A stretch of 64,000 nucleotides of DNA. Origin: Perilla frutescens (lineage: Eukaryota; Streptophyta; Magnoliopsida; Lamiales; Lamiaceae). The stretch lies in the NCBI GenBank assembly GCA_026008535.1, contig BRKX01000015.1:25751501-25815500 (forward strand), written 5' to 3'. This document shows positions 46,601-58,465 of this stretch, piece by piece. The notes beneath the pieces are model-generated. The model saw only the letters and a program-made list of their open reading frames with translations, did not search any database and was not told the origin of the DNA. Numbering within the stretch: position 1 is the first letter of the stretch; each line of letters starts with the position of its first letter. Made by a program: the position numbers and the translations under genes.

Positions 46601-48157
46601 TGAGTTGGACTTGAACTTCCATACTGCGGCTCTGCGGCTCCTTGCAAGACATAATTTGTGAACTCAACTGTTGAAGTATCGATCTTATCTAAATGGCAAG
46701 TTATGAGTTATAACTAGAAAAGAAAAAAAGAAAAGGAAAAATAAAGAATCTCACATAGAAATCTATATATCTTTATTATGTGGCTCCTATATCTAACACT
46801 TAGGCTATGGGGCCATTACCATATATATATACTCATGTGGCCTATAAGTGGGTTGAACCACACTATCAAAACTGTGACTTCTGCTAGATCTAATTGTGAT
46901 GACTTTGGAAGCTACTTTGAAAGCTCCCTTTGATTTTGAGATGATAAAACATTAATGCCTTGTAAGTTGTAAATATACAAAGACATATCCAATTCTACTT
47001 TGACAACTCAATTCCCCTTATCACCTAGCTACTATATTTCTTCCAAATTTAATGTTCTATAATTTTATTTTCAGAATATTTCAATAATCGGCCGTATTAG
47101 ATTTAATTGTCTATATTGCGAAGGTATAAAATTAACTATCGAGTTTAAGTACAAAAGCATTTAGACTACAAATAACAGCAACCACTCCAACCATCCAACC
47201 ACCCAACCGCCTAACCACTTCAATATTTAATTAATTTCTCTCTCTTCTACATCATCAATATTCATTCAACCCAGCCACATCTATTTTACATGTTTTATCA
47301 ATTGTCACCCAGCCACGCAACCACACCATTATATATAATTATTTTATTTTAAGATTAAAATATTACTTGTAATAAAAATAATATAAAAAAATTATAATTA
47401 TGACAGGAAAATGAAAATATTCCAAAAAGAAAAATCGAGAAATAAATAGAAATAAATAGTCAATACCAAAAATATTACAAACTAAATTAATAATATAAAT
47501 TACAACATGCTTCACATCAATTATTATTTGGATATATAGAAAACTAGAGAAAAAAATAGATAATTTTAAAGTGTGCTGAAATATAGCAAAATTGATGTCT
47601 ATTTATAAAGAATAAAAAATATGAATTTTAGTATATTTTTTATTTATTTTTATAATATTATATAAAAAATATACTAATTTTATCAATACATTTAAATAAA
47701 ACTAATTGATCAATAGCATGGTGACATGTTTCATTGGCCAAATGGATGATTAAAGTGAGACCAGATTCGATCGAAAATGAGGGTCTCCAACCGCAGGATT
47801 TTTTCCTCCACTTTTTTTTTTTTTTTTTTTTTTTGTTGACATGGCATGCGACCATATTATAACGTCTTGTGCATTCAAGTATATCTAGTGTTCTAATAGA
47901 GTCGTGCTACAAGAAAATATGTGAATTCCAGCAGAAAAAAAATGATTTTGTAAAAATTATACATGTACGGGAGCATTTTTTTTTGTCTGTTTGTTTAATT
48001 AATAGATTTTAATAGAGAGAATGATTTTTTAATTTAAATTATACGTGCGTGTAATTTGTTAATACGGCAAAAATAGATGTTATTTATCACATATTTACAT
48101 GGAACATCATGTCAAACACATTTTTATCTACTTATAATAGCAAAAATATCTAAATTT
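43700..48157. other. AT-rich intergenic sequence, no gene seen
   Basis: No ORF has recognisable domains. A (GCTA)n run lies at 45535-45551 and a T run at 47812-47834. Short repeats occur, but no bounded element was established. Confidence 0.55.
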
Positions 48158-48166
48158 GAGATCAGG

Positions 48167-48167
<1 letters not shown>

Positions 48168-48212
<45 letters not shown>
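48168..48212. repeat. (TA)n tail of the SINE
   Basis: About 22 TA units at the 3' end of the SINE on the minus strand. Confidence 0.9.
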
Positions 48213-48215
<3 letters not shown>

Positions 48216-48312
48216 ACTCACGCACACGACCTGTGGTATTGAGGAGATTCGAACTCGTGACCTTTGGTCTTCGAGCAATTTCACTCCACCAATAGGCCAT
48301 CCCCACCGGGAC
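48173..48312 (-). mobile_element. tRNA-derived SINE with 15-bp target duplication
   Basis: The minus strand starts gtcccggtggggatggccta, with an A-box-like tggcctattggtggag, then a B box ggtcacgagttcgaatctc, a short body and a (TA)n tail. The 15-bp word gagatcaggttatat flanks it at 48158-48172 and 48313-48327, as expected for LINE-dependent insertion. Lengths and box spacing fit plant tRNA-related SINEs. Confidence 0.85.
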
Positions 48313-48327
48313 GAGATCAGGTTATAT

Positions 48328-49038
48328 GTTGAGACATTAACTCGAGGGCATATATTGTCACAACCTCTAATCCAAAGTTGTGTATGTGTCAACCGTATAT
48401 CAAACATCAAAATTATTAGTTTTTTTTTTTCATTTTTTCATTTTTTCTTTAAGTTTAATTATTTTGGTTTAGGACAATGTCGCATTATATCATTTAGGCT
48501 TTATTCCACCCAGTTAAGATTTATAATTAATTTTTAGCATTTACTTTTTATTTTTTACTCAATATAATTGAGTTTTGGGTTGATTAATCCAAATTTAGGG
48601 TATATAATTTTTTCAAATTTCAATTCCGTACTCTAAATCTCACTCTATTTCATATTTTGTGTTTGGTTCCAATAATTAACATGTTACAACTATTAATTAA
48701 TTAGTTAAAATAATTCTAAAAGAATATAATATATAGTTTCTACTTAGCTAGATATCTATTTGATTAATTATTTAAATATTAATTAATTAATCAAATTAAT
48801 TTAAAGGATGTACCCAATCACTTAAAAAATATTGTATTTAAATTAATGACAATTCTAATTATAGTCTCAATTAATTATACTATTATTGATTTAATGGAAT
48901 AATTGTAATTCTATGCTCTTCAAATAGTAAAATGGAACACATACGGTATGAATTGTTCAATACTTCATACTTTACCTACAAAATAAAATACGAGTCGAGA
49001 GGAACTATACTTTAAAATAAAGTTCTGTTTTAAAGTAA
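48328..49038. other. AT-rich intergenic sequence, no gene seen
   Basis: Nothing supported. Confidence 0.55.
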
Positions 49039-49048
49039 AATTGGAAAT

Positions 49049-50045
49049 GGGTTAAGGCACAAATAGGCCCCTGAATTTATTTGGCGGGATCAATTAGGTC
49101 CTCCAACTTTTTTTGGTCTCAATTGAGCCCTTGAACTTTTTATTTGGGCTCAATCAAGCCCTTCTGTCAAGCACCTCACAAACGGACGTTAGTTCTCACA
49201 CAAAACGACATCCTTTTATACAAAACGACGTCGACGTCGTTTTGTGTATGAAATCTGGATTATTTCGGAATTGAAATTGAAGTTTTGGGACCGTGGGTTT
49301 CCGGCGAAATTCCCGGCGATTGACGAGCTGTTTTCATCAATTGGTTGAGGGGAAACATCGGTCTCGATGAGAGGAGAAATTTGGTGTATGATTCGGTGGA
49401 TGGAAGTTGCTATCAACAGCGAATTTTGCCGAGAAAAAGTGTTGTTCTTACGTTGTTCGCGCAGATGACAACGTCATGTTCTTGACCGAAATTCAATGAT
49501 TCCAGCACCTTTCATGGATGATTAATGGATGGGCTTTGGTCTTATCGAAGAGTCGAACGTTTGGATATATGGTACGACTCCCGATTCAGCTTGTGACCGA
49601 TGAATTTGGATAGCGAAGTTATGAATCGCGCTGTTCGCGCACTAGCTGCAGCGTCAACTTTCAGACTGGATTCTCGCCACTCCAGTGATCGTATTGAGAC
49701 GTGCGATCTACCCTTGGAAAGCCCTTTCAGAGTAGAATATGTTTGACATGAGTTTCGTTGCATTTGATGATCGATTCATTCCCAGATTTGTCGAGTTTTT
49801 CGTTGCATTTGATTATCGTATTGAGACGTGCGAGTTTAAATTATTTTTGTTTAGACAAACACAAAATGACGCCGTTTTAACGACGTCGTTTTGTGTGAGA
49901 ACTAACGTCCGTTTGTGAGATGCTTGACGGGAGGGCTTGATTGAGCCCAAATTAAAAGTTCAGAGGCTCAATTGAGACCAAAAAAAGTTGGAGGGCCTAA
50001 TTGATCTCCCCAAATAAGTTCAGAGGCCTATTTGAACCTTAATCC
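49049..50045. mobile_element. Mutator-like (MULE) element with ~165-bp TIRs, ~1 kb
   Basis: The left arm (49049-49212) and right arm (49881-50045) are inverted repeats: gggttaaggcacaaatagg against ggattaaggttcaaatagg, continuing through tcaattgagcc and ggacgttagttctcacacaa. The 9-10-bp duplication aattggaaat lies at 49039-49048 and 50046-50055. There is no transposase. The centre (~49240-49850) is less AT-rich, with gene-like composition, and may be captured host DNA. Confidence 0.9.
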
Positions 50046-50271
50046 AATTGGAAATAGTCTGATAACTATGTAATTTAAATAGTTGAGCAATTTATGCAAA
50101 CGTGATTATCAAAAATTCTTCCCTGATGGCTTTAGTTTGGGGTTAATAGGCATCACAAAAACGAATCCGATCCATAGGCACGTGTAGCCATAAATGTTTC
50201 ATTAATACAACAATTTAAGTACAAATATATTATTTAAATAAGTAAATAAGAACTACCTTAAAAATAAAAGG

Positions 50272-50750
50272 GTTGATTACAATTTAATTTTCACGTTTAA
50301 AGGTTTTAATAAAAATAACTCAACATTTTAATAATTACAATTTAATTTCCAAAGTTTGAATATTTTCGCATAAATAACTCAACGTTGAATAATAATAATT
50401 TAATTCTCAACGTTTGAACGTTTTAACTGAAATGATCCGATATTTTAAGCAAAAAAAAAAAAAAACCATTTTGGCCATTTTTCTGGCAAAATTATGAGCC
50501 CACATGTTCTCTAGCTCACTTGAGAGTAAATTAATGTGATTGAAATTGAATGAAATGATATTTTCATCGAAAATGTTGGGTCATTTTTTATTAAAATGTT
50601 CAAACGTTGAGAATTAAATTGTAATTATTAAACATTGAATTATTTCTGTAAAAATATTTAAACATTGAAAATTAAATTATAATTATTAAAACATTGAATT
50701 ATCTTTGTTAAAATCTTCAAAAGTGAGAAATTAAATTATAATTATCTCCC
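50272..50750. mobile_element. foldback element with long terminal inverted repeats
   Basis: The left arm from gggttgattacaatttaatt is matched by the reverse complement of the right arm, gggagataattataatttaa, for ~170 bp. Each arm has an internal ~55-60-bp periodicity of tacaatttaattt, cgtttgaa and aataactcaac words. Flanks are A-rich, so a 9-bp duplication is only suggestive. Confidence 0.7.
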
Positions 50751-51818
50751 AAAAAAAAAAAAAAAAAGTGGAGACACGAGAATTTGAGTGGGCCAGTGTT
50801 TGTTCCTTTTTCCATTTTCCTCAATTTAATGATCCAAAATCGTGGAGAAAGTCGAAGTCACGAATAACAGTTGGTTGCATTAACATCAACTTTCTCAAGA
50901 TTTGTGCCAACACCAATTTTTTTTGTTTTTTTTAAAAAATACACATCATGTTGAATAAAATTGAAAGCGTTTGTCACTACTAACATTATAAAATTTGAAA
51001 TCAACATTTGAAAAGTGGTGCGCAAGAACTGTACACATACGTACCTTTATACATTGTGCAGTGAATTAATGTGATCTCTTTCAATCAATGTATTTCGGCT
51101 TTCTGAATACATTTTCAATGAAATGATTTATATTCTATGTATATTAGAAAAAATATCTTGTGACATTCTAACAACTCCAATTATAAATTAATCCAGTAAA
51201 GGTTAATTAATATCAATTTGTCCCCACCAATAAAAAATAAATTAAGTGAAAAGCTAATAAAGTAATAAATCAGACCCAATCTTCTTTATCTTCCACAAGA
51301 AAAAAAATTGAAGAGGAAATAGATCATGGTACATAATCAAGCAGACATCCACTTGAAAGACCATAAGATGATGAGAATCCAAGAAAGATGACATGTTTGC
51401 CCCCCACAAAACACAACAACATTTGGCTTTCAACATGGTAAGGATAAAGGCCTTGTCTTAAACTACCCCACACTCTTATACATATTCCATACCACTAATT
51501 GACATCATGTGGCTTCTCTTCTCCCACAAAATATATACTCACTCGGTGTCATAAATCATAATTATAGCTCCTTCAATTTTTATAAAGGGTTAGAAAATAT
51601 ATTTAATTTGAAAAAATAAAACTATATAGAATGTTCCTACTATACGCTTAATGATTCAAAACAAAAGAATTGTTAATTTCAAAGAATATCAAATAATGAT
51701 ATATTAAGTAAAATTAAAATTTAATGTGTATCTAATAAAGAAAGTGAACTATAATTTTAGGATGGATAAAAATGTTTAAGAGACTATATTTATGGGACAT
51801 AGCGATTATATAATTAAC
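50751..51818. other. AT-rich intergenic sequence, no gene seen
   Basis: Nothing supported. Confidence 0.55.
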
Positions 51819-52053
51819 TATCCCTCAGTCTCATTCACATAGGTTTATTTTCCTTTTTAAAATGTCATATTTCTATATTTATTATAATTATTAATAAATT
51901 CATATTCAATATGTTTGCATTAATTACTAATTCAATGTCAAAGAAAATAAATATGGGCATACTAAAATATTTACATGCTTAATTGTTTTTTTCAATTATT
52001 TTCTGAATCATAGTGAAAAAATCTAATGAACCTATATGAATGAAATGGAGGGT
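51819..52053. mobile_element. Stowaway-like MITE
   Basis: The left arm tatccctcagtctcattcac, then ataggtttatttt, pairs with the right arm aaaatctaatgaacctatat and gaatgaaatggagggt. Length is ~235 bp, and TA precedes the left end. The termini are modified from the CTCCCTCCGT consensus. Confidence 0.6.
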
Positions 52054-52600
52054 GTTTGGGCTGATTTTTAATACTATTACGAAAAAGGATCAATCTATAC
52101 AAATTGAGTAATATTTCGTACCAATTAACGTGAACAAACTAAAGCAAAAGAAAAATAAAAGGGATTAGTATAGTGCAAAGCATAAATTGGCACCAAGATT
52201 TTTGTATCCTTTATTCTTTATTATTATATCCAAATCTTGCATATATATACCCACATGTATATTAATATATTATTATTATCACTATGGATGTGACATGTTG
52301 TGATATATTAAAAAGCATCACACGATTGTATAATAGTATAAAATACAATATAAAAAAGGCATCTCATATATATATGCATACACTAAAATGAGAATGAATG
52401 CATATGATCTCAATTACCCATGCACGGATATAATAAAGAGAAAACAATTAATTAATCATCAACTCAAATAAATTGCAACAAGAACTAATCAAATGAAGAG
52501 AGGGAATACTGTTTCCCTAGAAAAAGAGTAACATTTTATTAATATATGGTTGTTAGTCGTCATGAATTGAATAACATGATTAAGAATTGAATTGGATTGC

Positions 52601-52608
52601 TATATAAA
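52601..52608 (+). promoter_or_regulatory. TATA box of the BIG GRAIN 1-like gene
   Basis: tatataaa lies 230 bp upstream of the ATG. Expected transcription start is ~52630, giving a ~200-bp 5' UTR. Confidence 0.7.
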
Positions 52609-52701
52609 GGGACCCTAGAAAACAATTATTCTCAATCAATTTTCAAACTCGATCGAAACACTCAAACCTTTCTCCACAAACCTAGCAAGCTCATTGCCTC
52701 G

Positions 52702-52702
<1 letters not shown>

Positions 52703-52740
<38 letters not shown>

Positions 52741-52752
52741 CCCCCCCCCCCC
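52703..52752. repeat. (CA)n and poly-C tract in the 5' UTR
   Basis: About 17 CA units (52703-52737) followed by ~15 C, then short CA runs, 80-130 bp before the ATG. Confidence 0.9.
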
Positions 52753-52830
52753 ACCCACACACAAAATTGAAAATATATACTATTAATGTGATCTCTCTCA
52801 TCATCACTCGATCGATCATATCAAACAACA

Positions 52831-53703
52831 ATGTCATCTACTTCCGTGACAGCAGGTCTCTCATCAGACCCTAACAAGACCTACAAGAATTCATTCCACT
52901 GGCGGAACGACTCCGGCGAGCTCGACGTTTTTGAGGCGGCGCGATACTTCTCCGGCGCCGGAAACGATCAAGCAGCTGCTGCTGCTGCAGTGCCTGCAGC
53001 CTACATCAACTTCATCAGAGAAGACAGACGACACCACGCTGCAGCCCGGAGAAGCCTCGACGTGCCGATCATGCGATCAAATCCAATTAATCCTTCCGAT
53101 TATCATAATATCATCGATCAGAAACAGCTGAAAGAACCGAACAAGATGAAGTTGAAGCAGCCGAGCTCTCCCGGCGGCAGGATTGCCAGTTTCTTGAACT
53201 CCCTCTTCAACCAAACGTCGCTCAAGAAGAAGAAGAAGTCAAAAACGGGTAAGGATTTCGAGGAGGAGAGCTCCGGTACTGCTGGAGGGAGGAGGAAAAG
53301 GAGGAGCAGCATCAGCCATTTCAGAATCACCAGCACCACCAAAAATGCCGCCGCTGATAAGGGCTCCGGATTTAGAACTCCGCCGCCGTATGCAAATACT
53401 CCGACGAAATCATACAAGGAACTCGCGAGGTTTGCAGCTGATCATCACGCCGTTTGTTTGAAGGCCGGGGGTTTGAATTTGGAAGAGAAGAAGCTGAGAG
53501 TTTCTGAGAAAATGTTGAAGATTAATGTTGGGAATTTAGAGAAGATGGAAGTTGAAGATGATGGGGCGGAGAGTGATTCGAGTTCGGATCTGTTTGATTT
53601 ACCAAATCACGACTTAGATTTCTTTTCCAGTGGCTTGCCTGTTTATGAAACTACGCATATGGAAAGAATCAGAATTGCTACACCAATTTCCAGCGCCACA
53701 TGA
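52831..53703 (+). CDS. BIG GRAIN 1-like protein, single exon, intact
   Basis: ATG at 52831 in context caacaATGtc opens a 290-residue ORF ending TGA at 53701-53703. Residues 28-42 read SGELDVFEAARYFSG; 116-126 GRIASFLNSLF, followed by a Lys/Arg-rich stretch (132-162); 248-257 SDSSSDLFDL; and 269-275 LPVYETT. These short blocks in this order are the hallmarks of the plant BIG GRAIN 1 / BIG GRAIN 1-like family, best known from rice BG1, a plasma-membrane-associated positive regulator of auxin response and transport that affects organ and seed size. No membrane helix or enzyme motif is seen. Composition is more GC-rich than its surroundings, with strong coding bias. The family is usually intronless. 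It stands alone among transposons, with a TATA box and a pyrimidine/CA-rich leader. Which paralogue it is cannot be told by eye; the 1-like E type is possible. Confidence 0.85.
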   Translation: MSSTSVTAGLSSDPNKTYKNSFHWRNDSGELDVFEAARYFSGAGNDQAAAAAAVPAAYINFIREDRRHHAAARRSLDVPIMRSNPINPSDYHNIIDQKQLKEPNKMKLKQPSSPGGRIASFLNSLFNQTSLKKKKKSKTGKDFEEESSGTAGGRRKRRSSISHFRITSTTKNAAADKGSGFRTPPPYANTPTKSYKELARFAADHHAVCLKAGGLNLEEKKLRVSEKMLKINVGNLEKMEVEDDGAESDSSSDLFDLPNHDLDFFSSGLPVYETTHMERIRIATPISSAT

Positions 53704-54040
53704 TTAATATTATAAATTAATACAATGTTCCATTTTTCGAAGTAATTATTAATTTCTGTTATTATATTACATTAGTTCTACATTTCGTTTTTGAATATTT
53801 GTAAATCGATCGTGGTTAATTTCAAATTATCCTCCTGTATATCATCGGTAGTATCGTCATATATCGTTTCAAATTTTACGCTGCCCTTCTTTATGTTTTA
53901 CAATCAAATTTTTATTTTTAATAATATTTATTATAAAATAAAATTTAATTATAACATAAAAAAACATAATAAACATTTATCAATAAATAAATGAATTAAA
54001 AATATATAAAATTTAATAATTAATTATTATGGGTTGAACC
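53704..54040. other. 3' flank of the BIG GRAIN 1-like gene
   Basis: AT-rich; includes aataaa-like words (53930-53960) that could serve polyadenylation. No second gene. Confidence 0.5.
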
Positions 54041-54375
54041 CTAACACCACAAAAATAAAAAGCAAAACAAGTTTTGTGTGTGTGTGTGTGTACCATTTTA
54101 ACGTTGGATTTAGTCCGTCGTTAAAAATCTTGTTGTTAACAAATTTAACGACAAAATTAATGACAGGAAAAAAATTAGTGACTAAATTTTCCATCATTAA
54201 ATTATTGCCAAATCAAGTCGTAAGAAAAAAAAAAACTTTAGCAATGAAATTTATGCATTTCATCTGATACCATGTTTGCTAGTGGGTATTTGTGTTATGA
54301 TTTAGGAACAATATATATATATACAAACACACACACATATATATATATATATATGTATGTATGTATGTATGTCTA

Positions 54376-54483
54376 ATTAATCTAATTATTTATGTTAGAA
54401 ATAAAAATTCAATCAAAATAGGTCTCATGTGTGCGCACGCATTTGATTGAATTTTTATTTCTAACATAAATAATTAGATTAAT
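54376..54483. repeat. perfect 42-bp inverted repeat with 24-base loop
   Basis: The left arm (54376-54417, beginning attaatctaattattt) and the right arm (54442-54483, ending aaataattagattaat) are exact complements. The loop includes tgtgcgcac, itself self-complementary. Confidence 0.9.
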
Positions 54484-55228
54484 AATGCTTATAAATATAT
54501 GTTTTTAGTTTTAATGCTAGATATTTTTAAAAATATAATTATATTATTTAATTATTATTTTCTATGTTGTATTATATTAAAAGATTAAATATGATCTTTA
54601 CTTTATTTATTTAATATATTTTTCCATATTTCTATAAATTAAACTTTACTTGCTTAAGGTTAATGTTAAATTATATATATATATATATATATTTAAAGAT
54701 TGGCTATATGTGTGCATTTTATTTATTTTTCTTTGTGTTGTGTTATATATTATTTATACATGTGTCAATGAATATATAAAATATTGATATTTTAAACATA
54801 TGGTACAAACTTTAATGTTGTATGCATTATATACACGATAGAAAATTTGACATGAAAAATTCATCTCAAATCTTTCATTAAGTAGTCGTTTGACATTTAA
54901 ATTTTTATTCATCAACTAAATAATTAGATTAATAATGTTTATAATTATGTTTTTTTAATTTTAATATTATATTTTTTTAACTATAATAAAATTTCTAATT
55001 TATTATTTTTATTTTTCATTATATTAAAAGATTAATATGATATTTACTTCATTTATTTAATATTTTTTTCTTATTTCTTTAAATTATACTTGATTTTTAT
55101 AATGTAAATGTCAAATTTTTATATTTTTTTATATTTTTAATTTCTATAATTTTATTTATATTTTTAAAGATTGAACAAATGTATTCATTTTAATTATCTT
55201 CCGTTGTCTATTATATATTTTTTAGATA

Positions 55229-55263
<35 letters not shown>

Positions 55264-55270
55264 TGTATAC
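54445..55270. repeat. diverged tandem duplication, ~450-bp period
   Basis: The block aataattagattaataatg and the AT-rich sequence after it (attatattaaaagatta, then tttacttcatttatttaata) occur from ~54470 and again from ~54920. The right arm of the inverted repeat is the start of copy 1. It ends at a (GTAT)n tract (55230-55270). Confidence 0.7.
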
Positions 55271-55995
55271 AAAAATAGTTATGTTTAGTTGAATTTTTAT
55301 TCCAAAATTAAAGTTCATATTATTGTCAATTAATAAAGTTTTAGTTTTCAATATAGAATAATTATTTTATATATCATCATCATCATCATCTAATGTTAAT
55401 GTTAAACTATGTCTCTAATTAAAATTAAAAGTAAAAACTTATAATTAGATATTTACATAATGAAAAAAATGAAATTTATTTTTAGATACAAATTTTTCTG
55501 TAGTTAATTCCGTAGCTAAAATTAAAAAAACATTATATTTATATTTAACTATAAAAATTTCCATCGCTAATTTCGAAGCTAAAATTAAAAAAGTAATAAT
55601 AATAAATTTTAAAATGTAGCGACAAAATTTTCCGTATCTAAGTTAGAGATGGTAAATTATGTCGCTATTTCCTCGTTAATTATTAAAAATATATTAAAAA
55701 AATAAAAATTAGACATTTAACAACGGATTTGTCTGTTGTTAAGTGTCTCAAGTTCAATCTGTCGTTAGTTTGTCGGTAATTTAACAACGGATTATATTCC
55801 ATCTCTAATTTTGTCATTAAAGTGAGTTTTTTTTTTTTTTTTTTTTGTAGTGTAATAAATAATTGTAAAATTAAACTAAATCACAACAAAAAAAATGAAG
55901 AAAAAAATATAATTGGAAAACTCATAATTTGAAAGTGCAATATGAAATGAAACACCAGAGTAGTGTAACATAAAATTTAATATGGTCTTTATATA

Positions 55996-56262
55996 TGGGA
56001 TGTTTTAATAACATTTATGGTACATAGGTAGGATCTGGATGTGCCATCTTGTGCACTAAGAACTAGCACTACAAGAAAATTTACAAATTCCAACGAATAT
56101 TGCGGCGGATCTTAAACACATATGGGATGTTTCAATAACATTTATGGTACGCATGTAGGATCTAGATATGCCATCTTGTGCCCTATATATATGATGAACC
56201 TTTTTTCTTGGAAGAACTAGCACTACAGGAAAGTCCGCAAATTCCACCGAATCTCAAACACT
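55996..56262. repeat. direct duplication including a CACTA left terminus
   Basis: tatgggatgtttYaataaca, tatggtac, taggatct, tgccatcttgtgc and gaactagcactaca occur in order at 55996-56100 and again at 56120-56262. Each copy holds the tag-CACTACA junction. Confidence 0.85.
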
Positions 56263-58465
56263 GCCTCACACGCGCCAAGCCCACCGAAAATCTCCCCTCC
56301 TGTGCAGCTCCCAAGTTTCAAACTTGAGACCTCTCATACATGTGCGCAAGGTCTTAGCGCCTGCACCAAGTGATGAATTCATTAGTAATACTATATATTT
56401 TATATTTATTATATATATATATATTATGTGCATATCTTATATATTATGTATTATCGTATAATGCATGATTTGTAAACTTATAAAATTACATTCCTTAGAT
56501 TAATTTATAAAAGTTCAAATTATATATTATTTATTTGGTGGTATTCAATATTTTTTGCTAAATCTAATCAGGATTACAAATTAATTTTAATTTCTTTTTT
56601 AGTAATTATTCTTTATAAAATTTATATAGATATATAACAAAAGTTTTTAACTCAAAACTTGCATTACATTGCATTATCTTATAACTTATAACTCACAACA
56701 ATACATAATTTTTAACTTTAAAATTAGATTTTCTATATTAGCTTAATAAATTTTAATTGATTACTTGTGCATATTATATATTATACTAAACTGTAATACC
56801 AAATTAACTTACTCAAAACTCAAAATGCAGGAGAGACAATTGTATTATGATTACATGTATTAAACAAACTTTTTATTAAGTGTTGCAAAATTATAAAATA
56901 ATATCTGTGTAACATTGAATTACTAAAATCTTACGATTTATAACTTGAAAATTTCATAACTCACTACAATACATAGTTTTCAACTTAAAAAAAAATACAC
57001 TATCTATACTAATTTTATAAAACTTTAAATGATTAATTGTGTATATATTATATTCAATAAACTATATGTGTGCTAAAAATAACTTAATCACACTTTAAAT
57101 TTAGAACACTATCATATTATGATTCACATCAGATCACCTATTGCATTTCCTGTTCCAAGCCTTTGTTTTTTTTTAAAAAAAATATTTTTAAAATTTTTAA
57201 TTTATTATGATTTTATTTAATTTAAATTTTTTATTTAGCATTCATCCATCCCTAATTAGGATATATTAATCTTAAAAAAAAATTCTAGTTATGAACCACC
57301 AAGTGGAACATGAATGGCAACAGAAGACCCGATCCGATTATGATTATGATTGTAGATTGAACGAAACTTATTATAGGTGTAGAAAAATTTTAAAATAATA
57401 TTGCGTCGGTATAACACTTAATTACTTATAAAAATTTACGATTTTTAACTTAAAAATATTATAACTCACTACTATATATAATTTTTAACTTTAAAATTAA
57501 ATTTATATATTAGTTTTATAAACTTTAATTGCTTAGTTATTTTATAACTTATAATAGAACAAGATCTATTTCTTTAAATCTCGAGTTCATCTTATATTTT
57601 TATGATCAATTTATCTTATATATAAGGATATATTTCTCCATTAATTAAAAATGTTAATATTAATTATCTAATTAAAAAGACTAAAGTGCATTTTAATACG
57701 TTATTGTGTAATGTGTTATTTATATGAGTTTATATTGATTTACAATATTTAATAAACATTGTACACAAAAAAAGATAAAAAAAAATAAAAAATTATGAAA
57801 TTTGAAAATTTCCAATGAAAAAATAATGCTGAAATTTTATTAATAAAATAATAAATTAAATAAATTTAATTAAATAATAAAATATACCAACGAAAAAATA
57901 CCGTTGGAATTAGAAAAAAATCATAAATAAAAAATATTAAAATATTCCAGTGGAAATATATCGCTGGAATATGAAAAAAAATATTAAAATATTCCTTCAA
58001 AAAAATACATCTGGAATCCAGAAAAAATCATAAATAAAAAATATTAAAATATTACAGAGAAAAAATATCGCTAAAATATGAAAAAAATATAAAAAGAGCA
58101 AAAATAAAAAAAATTACAATATTCTAGTGAAAAAAATACCGTTATAATAAAAAAAAAAATATATCAAAATATTACAGCGGTATTTTTCCGCTTAAATTTG
58201 GAAAAGATCAAAAAAATAAAAATAAAAATAATTCCAGTTGGATTTTTCGCTGGAATCAACTCAATTGTACACTGGAATTTACAGCGGACATAAATCTGCT
58301 GAATATTTCGTGGAAAATTCCATCAAGCATAAATTTCGTTGGAATGTTTGATGGAAAATGACAACAAATAGTTCCGCTGGAACTAATTGCTGAAATCCAA
58401 AAATTCGAGCGTATATGAAGTTCACCGGAATATATCCGCTGGAATTTGCGGATTTTCTTGTAGTG
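56221..58465. mobile_element. non-autonomous CACTA element with subterminal repeat array
   Basis: The left end CACTACAGGAAAGTCCGCAA (56221) pairs with the right end, whose reverse complement is CACTACAAGAAAATCCGCAA. The 3-bp duplication tag lies at 56218-56220 and 58466-58468. Many tattccagYggaa and cgctggaat words fill 57830-58460 at roughly 60-bp spacing. A second left terminus lies at 56067. No transposase. A tRNA-like word (aagtttcaaacttgagacc) at ~56310 may be a SINE trace. Confidence 0.85.

Larger units (their letters stand above)
54045..55852. mobile_element. non-autonomous CACTA-like element, 1.8 kb
   Basis: The right end tttttttgtagtg (55852) is a CACTA terminus. The left end is cacca (CACTA with one change) plus caaaaataaaaag. 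The 3-bp duplication taa lies at 54042-54044 and 55853-55855. Subterminal words such as taacaacggat, ccgtcgtta and gtcgttagttt lie in both orientations. No coding sequence. It inserted ~340 bp downstream of the BIG GRAIN 1-like stop codon. Confidence 0.7.

Noticed and set aside
46590..46680. Possible tRNA-like B box on the minus strand
   Set aside because: No A box at proper spacing, no tail and no duplication.
53118..53417. 99-residue minus ORF
   Set aside because: Antisense to the BIG GRAIN 1-like coding sequence.
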